Assembly: GCA_038255685.1 (NCBI GenBank)
Contig: JBBSLC010000087.1
Coordinates: forward strand, 1 to 12,756
Length of the DNA: 12,756 nt
Reading direction: 5' to 3'
Source of the DNA: CADCSY01 sp038255685
GTDB taxonomy: Bacteria; Actinomycetota; Acidimicrobiia; Acidimicrobiales; CADCSY01
The notes beneath the pieces are model-generated. The model was not told the DNA's origin and did no database searches. It saw only the letters and a program-made list of their open reading frames with translations. The position numbers and the translations under genes were made by a program. Of the stretch, positions 1-8,383 are shown in pieces (position 1 is the first letter of the stretch; each line of letters begins with the position of its first letter).

Positions 1-1290
1 CACTACAACATGCCTCCCTACGCGAACGGCGAGACCGGCCGCATGGGTGGCACGAAGCGTCGTGAGGTCGGCCACGGCCTGCTCGCCGAGCGGGCCCTCC
101 TGCCCGTCGTGCCCTCCCAGGAGGAGTTCCCCTACGCGCTGCGCCTCGTCTCCGAGGTCCTCGCGTCGAACGGCTCCACCTCGATGGCCTCGGTGTGCTC
201 GAGCTCGCTGTCGCTGATGGACGCCGGTGTGCCGATCAAGGCCCCGGTGGCCGGCATCGCCATGGGCCTCATCTACGAGGACGGCAAGTACACCACCCTC
301 ACCGACATCCTCGGGGCCGAGGACGCCTTCGGCGACATGGACTTCAAGGTCGCCGGCACCGCCGAGTTCGTGACCGCGCTCCAGCTCGACACCAAGATCG
401 AGGGCCTGCCCGCCGACGTGCTCGCCGACGCCCTGCGCCAGGCCTACGACGCCCGGATGCAGATCCTCGAGGTCATGAACGCCTGCATCGCCGAGCCCCG
501 GGACGACGTCGCCGACACGGCACCGAAGATCGTCAGCTTCCAGATCCCGATCGACAAGATCGGTGAGGTCATCGGCCCCAAGGGCAAGGTCATCAACACC
601 CTCCAGCAGGAGACGGGCGCCGACATCGGCGTCGACGACGACGGCATGGTCGGCACGGTGACGATCGGTTCCAAGGACGGCCTCGCCGTCGCCGAGGCTC
701 GTCGCCGCATCGAGCTGATCCTCGACCCGCCGCTCGCAGTGGTCGGCGCCACGTACCAGGGCAGGGTCGTGAACATCACCAAGTTCGGTGCGTTCGTGAA
801 CATCCTCCCGGGTCGCGATGGCCTGCTCCACATCTCCAAGCTGGGCCAGGGCAAGCGCATCGACAAGGTCGAAGACGTCGTGAACCTCGGTGACACGATC
901 GAGGTGCGCGTCGATGACATCGACCCGCAGGGCAAGGTCTCCCTCTCGCCGATCGGCGACGACGCCGATGGTGGCGAGGGCGGCGGCGGCGGCGGCGAGG
1001 ACCGTCCGGCACGTGCCGAGCGGGCGCCCCGCGAGGAGCGCGCCCCCCGTCGTGAGCGCGAGCCGCGCGCACCCCGTGAGGAGCGTGCGCCCCGTGAGGA
1101 GCGTGCCCCTCGTGACGAGGCGCCGGCGAGCGGTGGCGTCACCACCGTCTCCTTCGAGGACACCTTCGAGTCCGAGGTGAAGGACACGTTCGGCGACCTC
1201 GGTCCCGAGGCAGCCGGCGCACCGGCGGGCGACCGCCCCCGTGGCGGCGACCGGGGCCGCGGCGGACGCCGAGGCGGGCCGCGCCGCTGA
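1..1290 (+). CDS. pnp: Polyribonucleotide nucleotidyltransferase (PNPase), 3' part; 5' end outside window
   Basis: PNPase degrades RNA 3'-to-5' by phosphorolysis, releasing nucleoside diphosphates, and acts as a cytoplasmic trimer. The reading frame is open from base 1, so the first RNase PH domain and part of the second are missing; 429 residues are visible. The second RNase PH core carries GETGRMGGTKRREVGHG (residues 10-26) and GDMDFKVAGT (111-120). By alignment from memory with E. coli PNPase, the catalytic D486, D492 and K494 correspond to visible D108, D114 and K116. A KH domain follows (about 176-240, loop GPKGK at 192-196), then an S1 domain (about 246-318). The end is unusual: a Gly run, then Ala-Pro-Arg-Glu-rich repeats (342-374), an acidic segment (383-400) and an Arg-Gly-rich tail (412-429). 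pnp followed by an M16 peptidase and dapB is a familiar actinobacterial order. Identity is certain. Confidence 0.97.
   Translation, partial: HYNMPPYANGETGRMGGTKRREVGHGLLAERALLPVVPSQEEFPYALRLVSEVLASNGSTSMASVCSSSLSLMDAGVPIKAPVAGIAMGLIYEDGKYTTLTDILGAEDAFGDMDFKVAGTAEFVTALQLDTKIEGLPADVLADALRQAYDARMQILEVMNACIAEPRDDVADTAPKIVSFQIPIDKIGEVIGPKGKVINTLQQETGADIGVDDDGMVGTVTIGSKDGLAVAEARRRIELILDPPLAVVGATYQGRVVNITKFGAFVNILPGRDGLLHISKLGQGKRIDKVEDVVNLGDTIEVRVDDIDPQGKVSLSPIGDDADGGEGGGGGGEDRPARAERAPREERAPRREREPRAPREERAPREERAPRDEAPASGGVTTVSFEDTFESEVKDTFGDLGPEAAGAPAGDRPRGGDRGRGGRRGGPRR
1024..1122 (+). repeat. 18-bp in-frame tandem repeats in the pnp tail
   Basis: There are five 18-bp units, each encoding APRxER or a close variant: 1024-1041, 1042-1059, 1069-1086, 1087-1104 and 1105-1122. 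A 9-bp partial unit (EPR) lies at 1060-1068. Units 3 and 4 (core CCCCGTGAGGAGCGT) differ at a single base. The repeats stay in frame and are part of the PNPase C-terminal extension, so they are coding and not a CRISPR or mobile element. They probably arose by slippage or unequal crossing-over and could vary in number between strains. Confidence 0.9.
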
Positions 1291-1378
1291 CCACAGCGAC
1301 CGCCCCCGGCGGCCCACCGGGAAGCGAGCGCCGCGAGCGGGGCCCGAGCGGCCCGGCCGCAGGCCCAGAGCGGACGGC

Positions 1379-2632
1379 ATGATCCGCACCACGCGGCTCC
1401 CCAACGGGATCCGGGTCGTGACCGAGGCCGTGGCCGGCGCCCGCTCGATCTCCACGGGGATCTGGGTGGGCGTCGGCGGCCGCGACGAGGCACCCGCGCT
1501 GGCGGGTGCCTCGCACTTCCTCGAGCACCTGCTGTTCAAGGGCACCGAGGCTCGCTCCGCCACCGAGATCGCCGAGTCGATCGACGCCGTCGGCGGTGAG
1601 ATGAATGCGTACACGACGCTCGAGTACACGGCGTTCGACACCCGGCTCCCGGCCGGCCACCTCGACCTCGGCCTGGACCTCCTGTGCGACGTGGTGGCGC
1701 GCCCAGCCTTCCGGCCCGCCGAGCTCGAGGCCGAGCGCCAGGTGATCCTCGAGGAGCTCCTCATGGAGGAGGACACCCCCGACGACCGGGTGCTCGGCGT
1801 GCTCGCCGAGGCCCAGTTCCCCGACCACCCGCTCGGGCGAGAGGTGCTCGGCACGCGGGCGACGATCGAGGCGATGGAGGGTGCAGCCATCGCTGCGTTC
1901 CACCGCGAGTGGTACCTCCCGGCCAACCTCGTCGTCGCCTGCGCTGGCGCCGTCGAGCACGACGACGTCGTCCGGGGCGTGGCAGACCGGATGGGTGACA
2001 TGGAGGGTGGCGTCGCACCGGTGCGCACACCCCCGCTCGCCGCGGCCCGCCCGCTCCAGGTCCTGCGGCGCCGGACCGAGCAGGTCCACCTGACCGTGGG
2101 CGTCCGAGGCCTCGCCCGGAGCGACCCCGACCGCATCGCCCTCGCCGTCGCCAACCAGGTGCTCGGCGGCGGCCTCTCGAGCCGGCTGTTCCAGGAGATC
2201 CGGGAGAAGCGGGGCCTCACCTACAGCGTCTGGTCCTACGCCACCTCGTGGTGCGACGCCGGCTCGCTCGTCGTCTACGCCGCAACCGCCCCCACCCGAG
2301 CCGTCGAGGTGCTCGGCCTCGTCCACGCCGAGCTCGACCGGCTCCTCGCCGACGGCATCACCGAGCGCGAGCTCGAGGTCGCGCTCGGCTACCTCGAGGG
2401 CTCCACGGTGCTCGGCCTCGAGGACGCAGGGAGCCGCATGGCTCGGATCGGCAAGGCAGTCCTGCTCGACGGCCGCGTGATCGAGGTGGACGAGCTCGTC
2501 GAGCGGTTCCGGTCGGTCACCATCGCCGACGTCGCCCGGGTCGTCGAGCGGGTGCTCGGTCCCGAGGAGCGAACCGTGGCGGTCATCGGCTCGGTCCCCA
2601 AGCGCGACCTCGTCGCACGTCGGGTGGCGTGA
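1379..2632 (+). CDS. M16 family zinc metallopeptidase (pitrilysin/processing peptidase type)
   Basis: This 417-residue protein is the usual length of single-subunit bacterial M16B peptidases, which cut peptides in a clam-shell chamber. The inverted zinc site HFLEH is at residues 46-50, with H46 and H50 as ligands and E49 as catalytic base. The distal Glu ligand lies in ILEELLMEED (E127 by the usual 76-residue spacing). The C-terminal half has GLSSRLFQEIREKRGLTY (265-282), which holds the conserved Arg-Tyr of active M16 enzymes. I chose ATG 1379 because the conserved start MIRTTRLPNGIRVV begins there. The frame stays open upstream to 1241, but that part lies inside pnp and is Arg/Pro-rich with no family similarity. 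No strong ribosome binding site is visible. The 88-bp gap after pnp is very GC-rich with two weak 5-bp hairpins (1305-1321 and 1340-1354). Its natural substrate is not deducible. Confidence 0.93.
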   Translation: MIRTTRLPNGIRVVTEAVAGARSISTGIWVGVGGRDEAPALAGASHFLEHLLFKGTEARSATEIAESIDAVGGEMNAYTTLEYTAFDTRLPAGHLDLGLDLLCDVVARPAFRPAELEAERQVILEELLMEEDTPDDRVLGVLAEAQFPDHPLGREVLGTRATIEAMEGAAIAAFHREWYLPANLVVACAGAVEHDDVVRGVADRMGDMEGGVAPVRTPPLAAARPLQVLRRRTEQVHLTVGVRGLARSDPDRIALAVANQVLGGGLSSRLFQEIREKRGLTYSVWSYATSWCDAGSLVVYAATAPTRAVEVLGLVHAELDRLLADGITERELEVALGYLEGSTVLGLEDAGSRMARIGKAVLLDGRVIEVDELVERFRSVTIADVARVVERVLGPEERTVAVIGSVPKRDLVARRVA

Positions 2633-4207
<1,575 letters not shown>

Positions 4208-4235
4208 CGCCCTCCCCGTCCCGCGCGACAGAGAA

Positions 4236-4248
4236 CGAACGCCGTTCG
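4236..4248. repeat. 13-bp palindrome upstream of dapB
   Basis: CGAACG-C-CGTTCG is a perfect palindrome with a one-base centre, 45 bp before the dapB start. As RNA it gives at most a 5-bp stem with a 3-nt loop and no U tract. It may be a weak prfC terminator, a protein site or chance. It resembles an actinobacterial LexA box only superficially, because the spacing between GAAC and GTTC is 3 bases instead of 4. Confidence 0.3.
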
Positions 4249-4293
4249 GCGACGAGGTGCCCGGCCCCGTCGAGGTGGGCGAGACTGGGGGTC

Positions 4294-5082
4294 ATGACCA
4301 TCAAGGTGGGGGTGTTCGGGGCGGCGGGGCGCATGGGGCGCACGGTGTGCGAGGCCGTGTGCGCCGACCCTGCGCTCGACCTGGTCGGCGCCGTCGACCC
4401 GCACCACGAGGGCCTCGACCTCCGCTCGGTCACCGGCATCGACTGCGACCTCCACATCGGGATGGACGGCGGCGCGCTCACCGACGCCGGCGCGACGGTC
4501 GCCGTCGACTTCACGGATGCGGCAGGAGCGCGGGAGAACCTGCGCTGGTGCGCCGAGAACGGCGTGCACGCGGTGGTCGGCACGACCGGCCTGACCGACG
4601 ACGACCTCGACGAGCTGCGTTCGAGCTTCACGAGGAGCAACTGCGTCGTGGCGCCGAACTTCGCCATCGGCGCGGTGCTGATGATGCGCTTCGCCGAGCT
4701 CGCTGCTCCCTGGTTCCCCACCGCCGAGATCGTCGAGCTCCACCACGACGCAAAGGTCGACGCCCCATCGGGCACGGCGATGCTCACCGCACAGCGGATG
4801 GCGGCAGCGTCCGCTGACTGGGCCGACGACCCCACCGTCGATCACGTGGTCGAAGGTGCCAGGGGCGGGCGCGGGCCGGGTGGCATCCCGGTGCACTCGT
4901 TGCGCCTGCGGGGCCTCGTCGCCCACCAGGAGGTCCTGCTCGGTGCGACGGGACAGTCGCTCACCATCCGCCACGACTCCTACGACCGCAGCTCGTTCAT
5001 GCCCGGGGTGATCCTGGCGGTCAAGGCGGTGGCCGACCGACCCGGTCTCACCGTCGGCCTCGACGCCATCCTCGGTCTCTGA
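4294..5082 (+). CDS. dapB: 4-hydroxy-tetrahydrodipicolinate reductase
   Basis: DapB reduces 4-hydroxy-tetrahydrodipicolinate to tetrahydrodipicolinate with NAD(P)H, the second committed step of the diaminopimelate/lysine pathway in the cytoplasm. The 262-residue length is typical. The Rossmann dinucleotide loop is VGVFGAAGRMG (5-15), followed by VVGTTGL (94-100). The catalytic and substrate-binding signature ELHHDAKVDAPSGTA (148-162) contains the general acid H150, H151 and K154, equivalent to E. coli H159, H160 and K163. The ATG is preceded by a G-rich stretch (GGGGG just upstream) that can serve as ribosome binding site. The 86-bp gap after prfC holds a 13-bp palindrome but no clear promoter, so read-through from pnp/prfC is possible. 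Function is secure. Confidence 0.97.
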   Translation: MTIKVGVFGAAGRMGRTVCEAVCADPALDLVGAVDPHHEGLDLRSVTGIDCDLHIGMDGGALTDAGATVAVDFTDAAGARENLRWCAENGVHAVVGTTGLTDDDLDELRSSFTRSNCVVAPNFAIGAVLMMRFAELAAPWFPTAEIVELHHDAKVDAPSGTAMLTAQRMAAASADWADDPTVDHVVEGARGGRGPGGIPVHSLRLRGLVAHQEVLLGATGQSLTIRHDSYDRSSFMPGVILAVKAVADRPGLTVGLDAILGL

Positions 5083-5088
5083 CCGAGG
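5070..5088. terminator. Candidate bidirectional terminator hairpin between dapB and the DUF885 gene
   Basis: CCTCGGT (5070-5076) and ACCGAGG (5082-5088) form a perfect 7-bp stem with a 5-nt loop that straddles the dapB stop codon. Only 13 bp separate the two convergent stop codons, so a symmetric hairpin here could end both transcripts. There is no T run on either side; U-less hairpins are common in high-GC actinobacteria but are less predictive. Confidence 0.45.
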
Positions 5089-5095
5089 GCGGTGC

Positions 5096-6835
5096 TCAGG
5101 CGGCGACGCCGAAGCGCTGGCGGACCAGGGCGGTCAGGGTGTCGAGGGGGAGGGCACCGTGGCGCAGCACCTCGTCGTGGAAGTCGCGCACGTCGAAGCC
5201 GGCTCCCGCCGCCGCCGCTGCCTCGGCCCGCAGTGCGGTGATGCGACGCTCGCCCACCTTGTAGGCGAGGGCCTGGCCGGGCAGCGTGATGTAGCGGTCG
5301 ACCTCGACGATCACCTCTTGCGCAGGCGTGACCGAGTGCTCGAGGAAGTAGTCGATCGCCTGCTGGCGCTCCCACCCGAGGGCGTGGATCCCGGTGTCGA
5401 GCACGAGCCGGATCGATCGCAGCATCTCGGCGTCGAGCGCACCGAAGTGCTGGTACGGGTCGGTGTAGAGGCCGAGCTCGCCGCCGAGCCCCTCGCAGTA
5501 GAGCCCCCAACCCTCGACGTAGGCCGTGAAGAGCCCGTTCGCCCGGAACAGCGGCAGCTCGCCGAATTCCTGGGCCAAGGTGATCTGGAAGTGGTGGCCG
5601 GGGACCGCCTCGTGGATGCAGACCGATTCCATGTTCCACGAGACCCGGCTCTCCAGGTGGGAGGTGTTGGCGAAGAACTGGCCCGGCCGTCCCTGGTCGG
5701 GTGACCCCGGCAGGTAGAAGGCCATCGGTGCGGTCGACGCCGACTCGGCCGGCACCGGCACCACGGCGAAGGGCAGGCGGGGCATGGTCCGGAACAGCTG
5801 GGCGACGCGCAGGTCCACGCGCTTGGCGATGTCTCGGTACGAGGTGAGCAGGTCGGCTTCGGTCGCGAAGCGGAACCGCTCGTCGGTGCGGAGGAACGTG
5901 GCGAAGTCCTGGCGGGTGCCCTCGAACCCGGTTCCCGCCATCACCTGGTCCATCTCGGCACCGACCCGGGCGACCTCGGCGAGGCCGAGCTCGTGGATCT
6001 CGCCGGGGGTGAGGTCGGTCGTCGTGTAGGTCCTGACCCGCTCGGCGTACCACTCGGGTCCCTGCGGCAGGTCTGCCATCCCGGTGCTCGACCGGGCGGC
6101 GGGGAGGTAGCGGTCGCGCACGTTGTCGAGCAGCCGGCGGAGGGCGGGGTCGATGTGGTCGCGCACGATCGCTGCGGCCTCGGCGAGCAGCTCGTCGTCG
6201 TCGACCGGCGGGGCGCCCTGGCGGTCCCGGACGCCGGCGAGCAGCGGGCTGCGTCGAGCGTCGTCGCCGACGGTGAGGTGCGCGGCGAGGGAGTCAGGGA
6301 CGTCGCGCAGCGTCACCGCCGGAGGGGTGGCACCGAGCGCCACGCCCTCGTCGAGGAGCTCGATCACCTGGTCGAACAGGTCGGGGACCGCCCGCAGCCG
6401 AGCGAGCACGTCGCTGCGCTCGTCGGCGGTGCGCATCGGCATCGCCGCGAGGGTCTGCGCGACCTCCGCCGCCGGGTGGCCGAGGGGTCCGATGAGCGCA
6501 AGGTGCTCGTTCGGAAACCTCGCCGCCTCGGCGTCGCTGCTCGCCTGGTGCTCGAACACGTCCCAGCTGAGGCGGTCGGCCTCGTCGAGCTCCGCTCGTT
6601 CGATGGTGTGCAGGACCTCGAGGGGGAGCGCGGCACGCCGACCCCGTTCGGCCACCGCGGAGGGTGACAGGTCGCCCCACCGGTCACCGTGGCCAGCGAC
6701 GCCGAAGAACGTCGCGAGCTCAGGCATGTCGATGAGCCGCTGCTCCCACGCCAGGTCGAAGAGGCGTCGGAGCCGCTCTGCGCTCGAGCCACCCCCTTCG
6801 GGACGAGCGGGGGCGAAGGGGTCGACATCGGTCAT
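5096..6835 (-). CDS. DUF885 family protein, putative zinc metallopeptidase
   Basis: This 579-residue protein belongs to the DUF885 family, predicted gluzincin-like metallohydrolases often secreted or periplasmic in other bacteria; the substrate is unknown. The signature HEAVPGHHFQ is at 408-417, an HExxxGH arrangement with H408, E409 and H414. AYVEGWGLYCE (438-448) follows and supplies a likely third ligand, E441. Other family blocks are FYLPGSPDQGRPGQFF (373-388) and the conserved C-terminal PGQALAYKVG. No signal peptide is visible, so this copy looks cytoplasmic. I chose the ATG at 6835 (MTDVDPFAPARPEG) because the open frame further upstream runs antisense through the divergent asp23 gene and has no family features. 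A leaderless promoter candidate (TACCGT, 8 nt before the ATG) supports this start. The gene is divergent from the Asp23 operon and convergent with dapB. Confidence 0.9.
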   Translation of the reverse strand: MTDVDPFAPARPEGGGSSAERLRRLFDLAWEQRLIDMPELATFFGVAGHGDRWGDLSPSAVAERGRRAALPLEVLHTIERAELDEADRLSWDVFEHQASSDAEAARFPNEHLALIGPLGHPAAEVAQTLAAMPMRTADERSDVLARLRAVPDLFDQVIELLDEGVALGATPPAVTLRDVPDSLAAHLTVGDDARRSPLLAGVRDRQGAPPVDDDELLAEAAAIVRDHIDPALRRLLDNVRDRYLPAARSSTGMADLPQGPEWYAERVRTYTTTDLTPGEIHELGLAEVARVGAEMDQVMAGTGFEGTRQDFATFLRTDERFRFATEADLLTSYRDIAKRVDLRVAQLFRTMPRLPFAVVPVPAESASTAPMAFYLPGSPDQGRPGQFFANTSHLESRVSWNMESVCIHEAVPGHHFQITLAQEFGELPLFRANGLFTAYVEGWGLYCEGLGGELGLYTDPYQHFGALDAEMLRSIRLVLDTGIHALGWERQQAIDYFLEHSVTPAQEVIVEVDRYITLPGQALAYKVGERRITALRAEAAAAAGAGFDVRDFHDEVLRHGALPLDTLTALVRQRFGVAA

Positions 6836-6843
6836 GGGCTGCG

Positions 6844-6872
6844 ACGGTAGCCCTGGGTCAACGCCCTGGCAG
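6844..6872 (-). promoter_or_regulatory. Candidate promoter of the DUF885 gene
   Basis: On the minus strand, CTGCCA (6872-6867, 4 of 6 matches to TTGACA) is followed after 17 bp by TACCGT (6849-6844), which fits TANNNT. The -10 element ends 8 nt before the ATG at 6835, so the message would be leaderless or nearly so. The -35 overlaps an inverted repeat shared with the divergent operon. Confidence 0.4.
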
Positions 6873-6877
6873 GCGTT
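6860..6877. promoter_or_regulatory. Inverted repeat, possible operator in the divergent promoter region
   Basis: AACGCC (6860-6865) and GGCGTT (6872-6877) are perfect 6-bp inverted arms separated by 6 bp. The site lies in the 112-bp divergent region and overlaps both the candidate -35 of the DUF885 gene and the GTTT element upstream of asp23. A dimeric regulator bound here could affect both directions. It is equally able to be a chance palindrome in GC-rich DNA; no regulator is assigned. Confidence 0.4.
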
Positions 6878-6899
6878 TCCGACGAGGTCCGCGGGGCAT
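6875..6899 (+). promoter_or_regulatory. Candidate SigB/SigF-type stress promoter of the Asp23 operon
   Basis: GTTT (6875-6878), a 15-bp spacer and GGGCAT (6894-6899) resemble the general-stress sigma consensus of actinobacteria (GTTT, about 14-17 bp, GGGTAT), with one mismatch in the -10. Transcription would start near 6906, leaving a leader of about 40 nt with an AGGAG ribosome binding site at 6935-6939. No good TTGACA/TANNNT pair was seen on this strand in the region. Confidence 0.42.
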
Positions 6900-6947
6900 G
6901 GTCGAAGAGCCGAACCCTTCGACCCCACGACACCAGGAGCCTTGCTG

Positions 6948-7418
6948 ATGACCGACACGATGACCACGAACGCCAACGCCGGCGGGACCAAGCCCTCGTC
7001 CGGGGGTGGGACCGGTGGCCTCGTCACCGACCACGGCAAGACGAGCATCGCCGACTCCGTCGTCGCCAAGATCGCCGGCATCGCCGCAAGGGAGATCTCC
7101 GGCGTGCACAACATGGGATCGGGCACGGCCCGGACCATGGGGGCGCTGAAGGAGAAGATCGGCTCCTCCAAGCACACCGTCTCGCAGGGCGTCAACGTCG
7201 AGGTCGGCGAGCGCCAGGCGGCGGTCGACCTCGACATCGTCGTGGAGTACGGCGTGCCGATCGTCGATCTCAGCAAGGCGGTCCGGGACAACGTGACCCA
7301 GCGCATCGAGCGCATGACGGGGCTCGAGGTCACCGAGGTCAACGTCTTCGTCGACGACATCTACCTCGAGGACGAGTCCGACCAGCCCAAGCCCACCACG
7401 CCCGACCGGGTGCAGTGA
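6948..7418 (+). CDS. Asp23/Gls24 family envelope stress response protein (copy 1)
   Basis: This 156-residue soluble protein matches the Asp23 (alkaline shock protein 23) family. In Staphylococcus, Asp23 is an abundant protein held at the membrane by AmaP and linked to cell-envelope stress. The low-complexity N-terminus (1-27) is rich in Gly, Thr and Asn. The family core follows: a helix KTSIADSVVAKIAGIAAREI (31-50), SGVHNMG (51-57), a conserved strand pair QGVNVEVGERQAAVDLDIVVE split at 79-90 and 91-100, then YGVPI (101-105), a helix (107-122) and the final strand VTEVNVFVDDIYLE (128-141). ATG 6948 has AGGAG 8 nt upstream. It is the first gene of a seven-gene run, and its TGA overlaps the next GTG by 4 bp. 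Acidic tail residues 141-145 are typical. Confidence 0.93.
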   Translation: MTDTMTTNANAGGTKPSSGGGTGGLVTDHGKTSIADSVVAKIAGIAAREISGVHNMGSGTARTMGALKEKIGSSKHTVSQGVNVEVGERQAAVDLDIVVEYGVPIVDLSKAVRDNVTQRIERMTGLEVTEVNVFVDDIYLEDESDQPKPTTPDRVQ

Positions 7419-7807
7419 GCGACTCGGACCCAACGCCCGACCCCCTTGCGGGGGACGTCGACGTCGACGCTGTCGCCGCCGCCACGGTCGCATGCCCATC
7501 GGTGACCCACCTCGTCGGCGGCGCCGTGGGCGAGCAGGTCGCGACGTACCTGCCCGGCAGGCGCGTCGCGGGCGTGCGCGTGAGATCCGATGAGGTGGAG
7601 GTGCACGTCGCCGTGCGCTGGGGCGTGACGGCTGCAGAGGTCGCCGCCGAGGTTCGGGCAGCCGTTGCGCCCCTCGTCGGACGTCGAGCGGTCGCCGTCG
7701 CAGTGGACGACATCGGCGATCCCCAGGGCGAGCTGCCTGCTGGTGGCGGCGCTGGTGGCGAGCCCTCCACAGGCGATCGCCCGATCGCCGTGCCGGCACC
7801 GTCATGA
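7415..7807 (+). CDS. Asp23-like small hypothetical protein
   Basis: This 130-residue protein has no membrane segment. Its middle (25-100) reads like a shortened Asp23 core: a helix, GVRVRSDEVEVHVAVRWGV (53-71), a helix of VTAAEVAAEVRAAVAPLVG type (71-89), then VAVAVDDI (93-100). The order strand, G-V turn, helix, strand ending in VDDI parallels Asp23 copy 1. The N-terminus is acidic, and the last 30 residues are Gly/Pro-rich and probably disordered. The GTG start overlaps the preceding TGA (GTGA), and its own TGA overlaps the next ATG (ATGA), so it is translationally coupled on both sides. Similar short proteins occupy this place in actinobacterial Asp23 clusters as I recall them; the precise function is unknown. 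Confidence 0.8.
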   Translation: MSDSDPTPDPLAGDVDVDAVAAATVACPSVTHLVGGAVGEQVATYLPGRRVAGVRVRSDEVEVHVAVRWGVTAAEVAAEVRAAVAPLVGRRAVAVAVDDIGDPQGELPAGGGAGGEPSTGDRPIAVPAPS

Positions 7808-8109
7808 GCGCTGCGCCGCCGTCGGCACGGGAGCGAGCAGATCCGTGGATCGAGCTCGGGCTGGCGCCTGGTGCGTCGGCGGGCGAGGTCGCCCGCGCCT
7901 GGCGGGCCCTCGCTGCTCGTCACCACCCAGACGTGGGGGGTGACCCGGAGCGGTTCCGTCGACTCGTCGTCGCACGGGACGAGCTGCTCTCCGTCGGACG
8001 ACGTGCGGGCGAGCCCGTCTCGGTCGTCGCCCGCCCGGGTCGCAGCGCAACCCTCCTCCGTCCGTTGCGGCGGCGCTACGACCGCCGCTTCCACCCACGG
8101 GTCGAGTGA
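7804..8109 (+). CDS. Small J-domain (DnaJ-like) protein
   Basis: This 101-residue protein has a J domain at about 13-63: DPWIELGLAPGAS (helix I region), AGEVARAWRALAARHHPD (helix II ending in the diagnostic HPD, H41-P42-D43) and ERFRRLVVARDELL (helix III). J domains stimulate the ATPase of Hsp70/DnaK and deliver clients to it. No Gly/Phe-rich, zinc-finger or substrate-binding domain is present, and no membrane segment. Instead a basic tail follows, with 11 Arg in residues 73-99, that could bind lipid, nucleic acid or a partner. The ATG overlaps the previous stop by 4 bp, so it is firmly within the Asp23 operon. A dedicated co-chaperone for this envelope system is the natural inference; the partner is not shown by the sequence. 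Confidence 0.82.
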   Translation: MSAAPPSARERADPWIELGLAPGASAGEVARAWRALAARHHPDVGGDPERFRRLVVARDELLSVGRRAGEPVSVVARPGRSATLLRPLRRRYDRRFHPRVE

Positions 8110-8152
8110 CCCGTCCCACCCGAAGCGTGCTGCGGCGGCGGCGCGCACACCT

Positions 8153-8178
8153 GACACCCCAGCCACCGACACCCCAGC
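8153..8178. repeat. 11-bp direct repeat upstream of the DUF2273 gene
   Basis: GACACCCCAGC occurs at 8153-8163 and again at 8168-8178, a 15-bp period, within the 83-bp gap between the J-domain gene and the DUF2273 gene. This is the only sizeable gap in the operon. No promoter hexamers are evident beside it. It could be a tandem protein site or a chance duplication. Confidence 0.4.
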
Positions 8179-8192
8179 GCTAGGAGCACACC

Positions 8193-8378
8193 GTGCAGCA
8201 GACCTACGTCGGCCTCTTCACCGGCCTCGTCCTCGGCTTCGCCTTCGTCCTGATGGGCTTCGGCGACATGCTGATCGTCGCCCTGTTCGGGGCGATCGGC
8301 TTCTTCGTCATGAAGGCCGTGCAGGGCGAGCTCGATGTCGTCACGGACCTGATCGACCGCAACCGCAAGAGCAGCTAG
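8193..8378 (+). CDS. DUF2273-like small membrane protein
   Basis: This 61-residue protein has two hydrophobic helices, about 5-22 and 25-41, followed by a polar amphipathic tail ending in DRNRKSS. DUF2273 peptides of this size accompany asp23 and amaP in Firmicutes and actinobacteria. They are thought to be part of the same membrane-associated complex, though no biochemical role is established. The GTG start is preceded by AGGAG at 8182-8186 with a 6-nt spacer, one of the best ribosome binding sites in the operon. Glycines in the first helix (GLFTGLVLGFAF) and FGAIGFF in the second suggest tight helix packing. It ends 5 bp before the next gene. Confidence 0.85.
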   Translation: MQQTYVGLFTGLVLGFAFVLMGFGDMLIVALFGAIGFFVMKAVQGELDVVTDLIDRNRKSS

Positions 8379-8383
8379 CTCTC

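Noticed and set aside
1024..1122. Tandem repeats that might suggest a CRISPR or mobile element
   Set aside because: The units are 18 bp without unique spacers and lie in frame within the PNPase coding sequence.
1241..1378. Upstream extension of the M16 peptidase by 46 residues
   Set aside because: The extension lies partly inside pnp, is Arg/Pro/Ala-rich and has no family similarity. Conserved sequence begins at ATG 1379.
4236..4248. LexA/SOS-box-like palindrome before dapB
   Set aside because: The actinobacterial box has GAAC and GTTC separated by 4 bases; here the spacing is 3, and dapB is not a usual SOS gene.
6836..7360. N-terminal extension of the DUF885 protein by 175 residues
   Set aside because: It runs antisense through the asp23 gene, and its composition is that of a shadow frame. 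A promoter candidate and the conserved start are at 6835.
7871..8383. Upstream part of the open frame leading into Asp23 copy 2
   Set aside because: It overlaps the J-domain and DUF2273 genes in another frame and contains no Asp23 features. The real start is GTG 8384.
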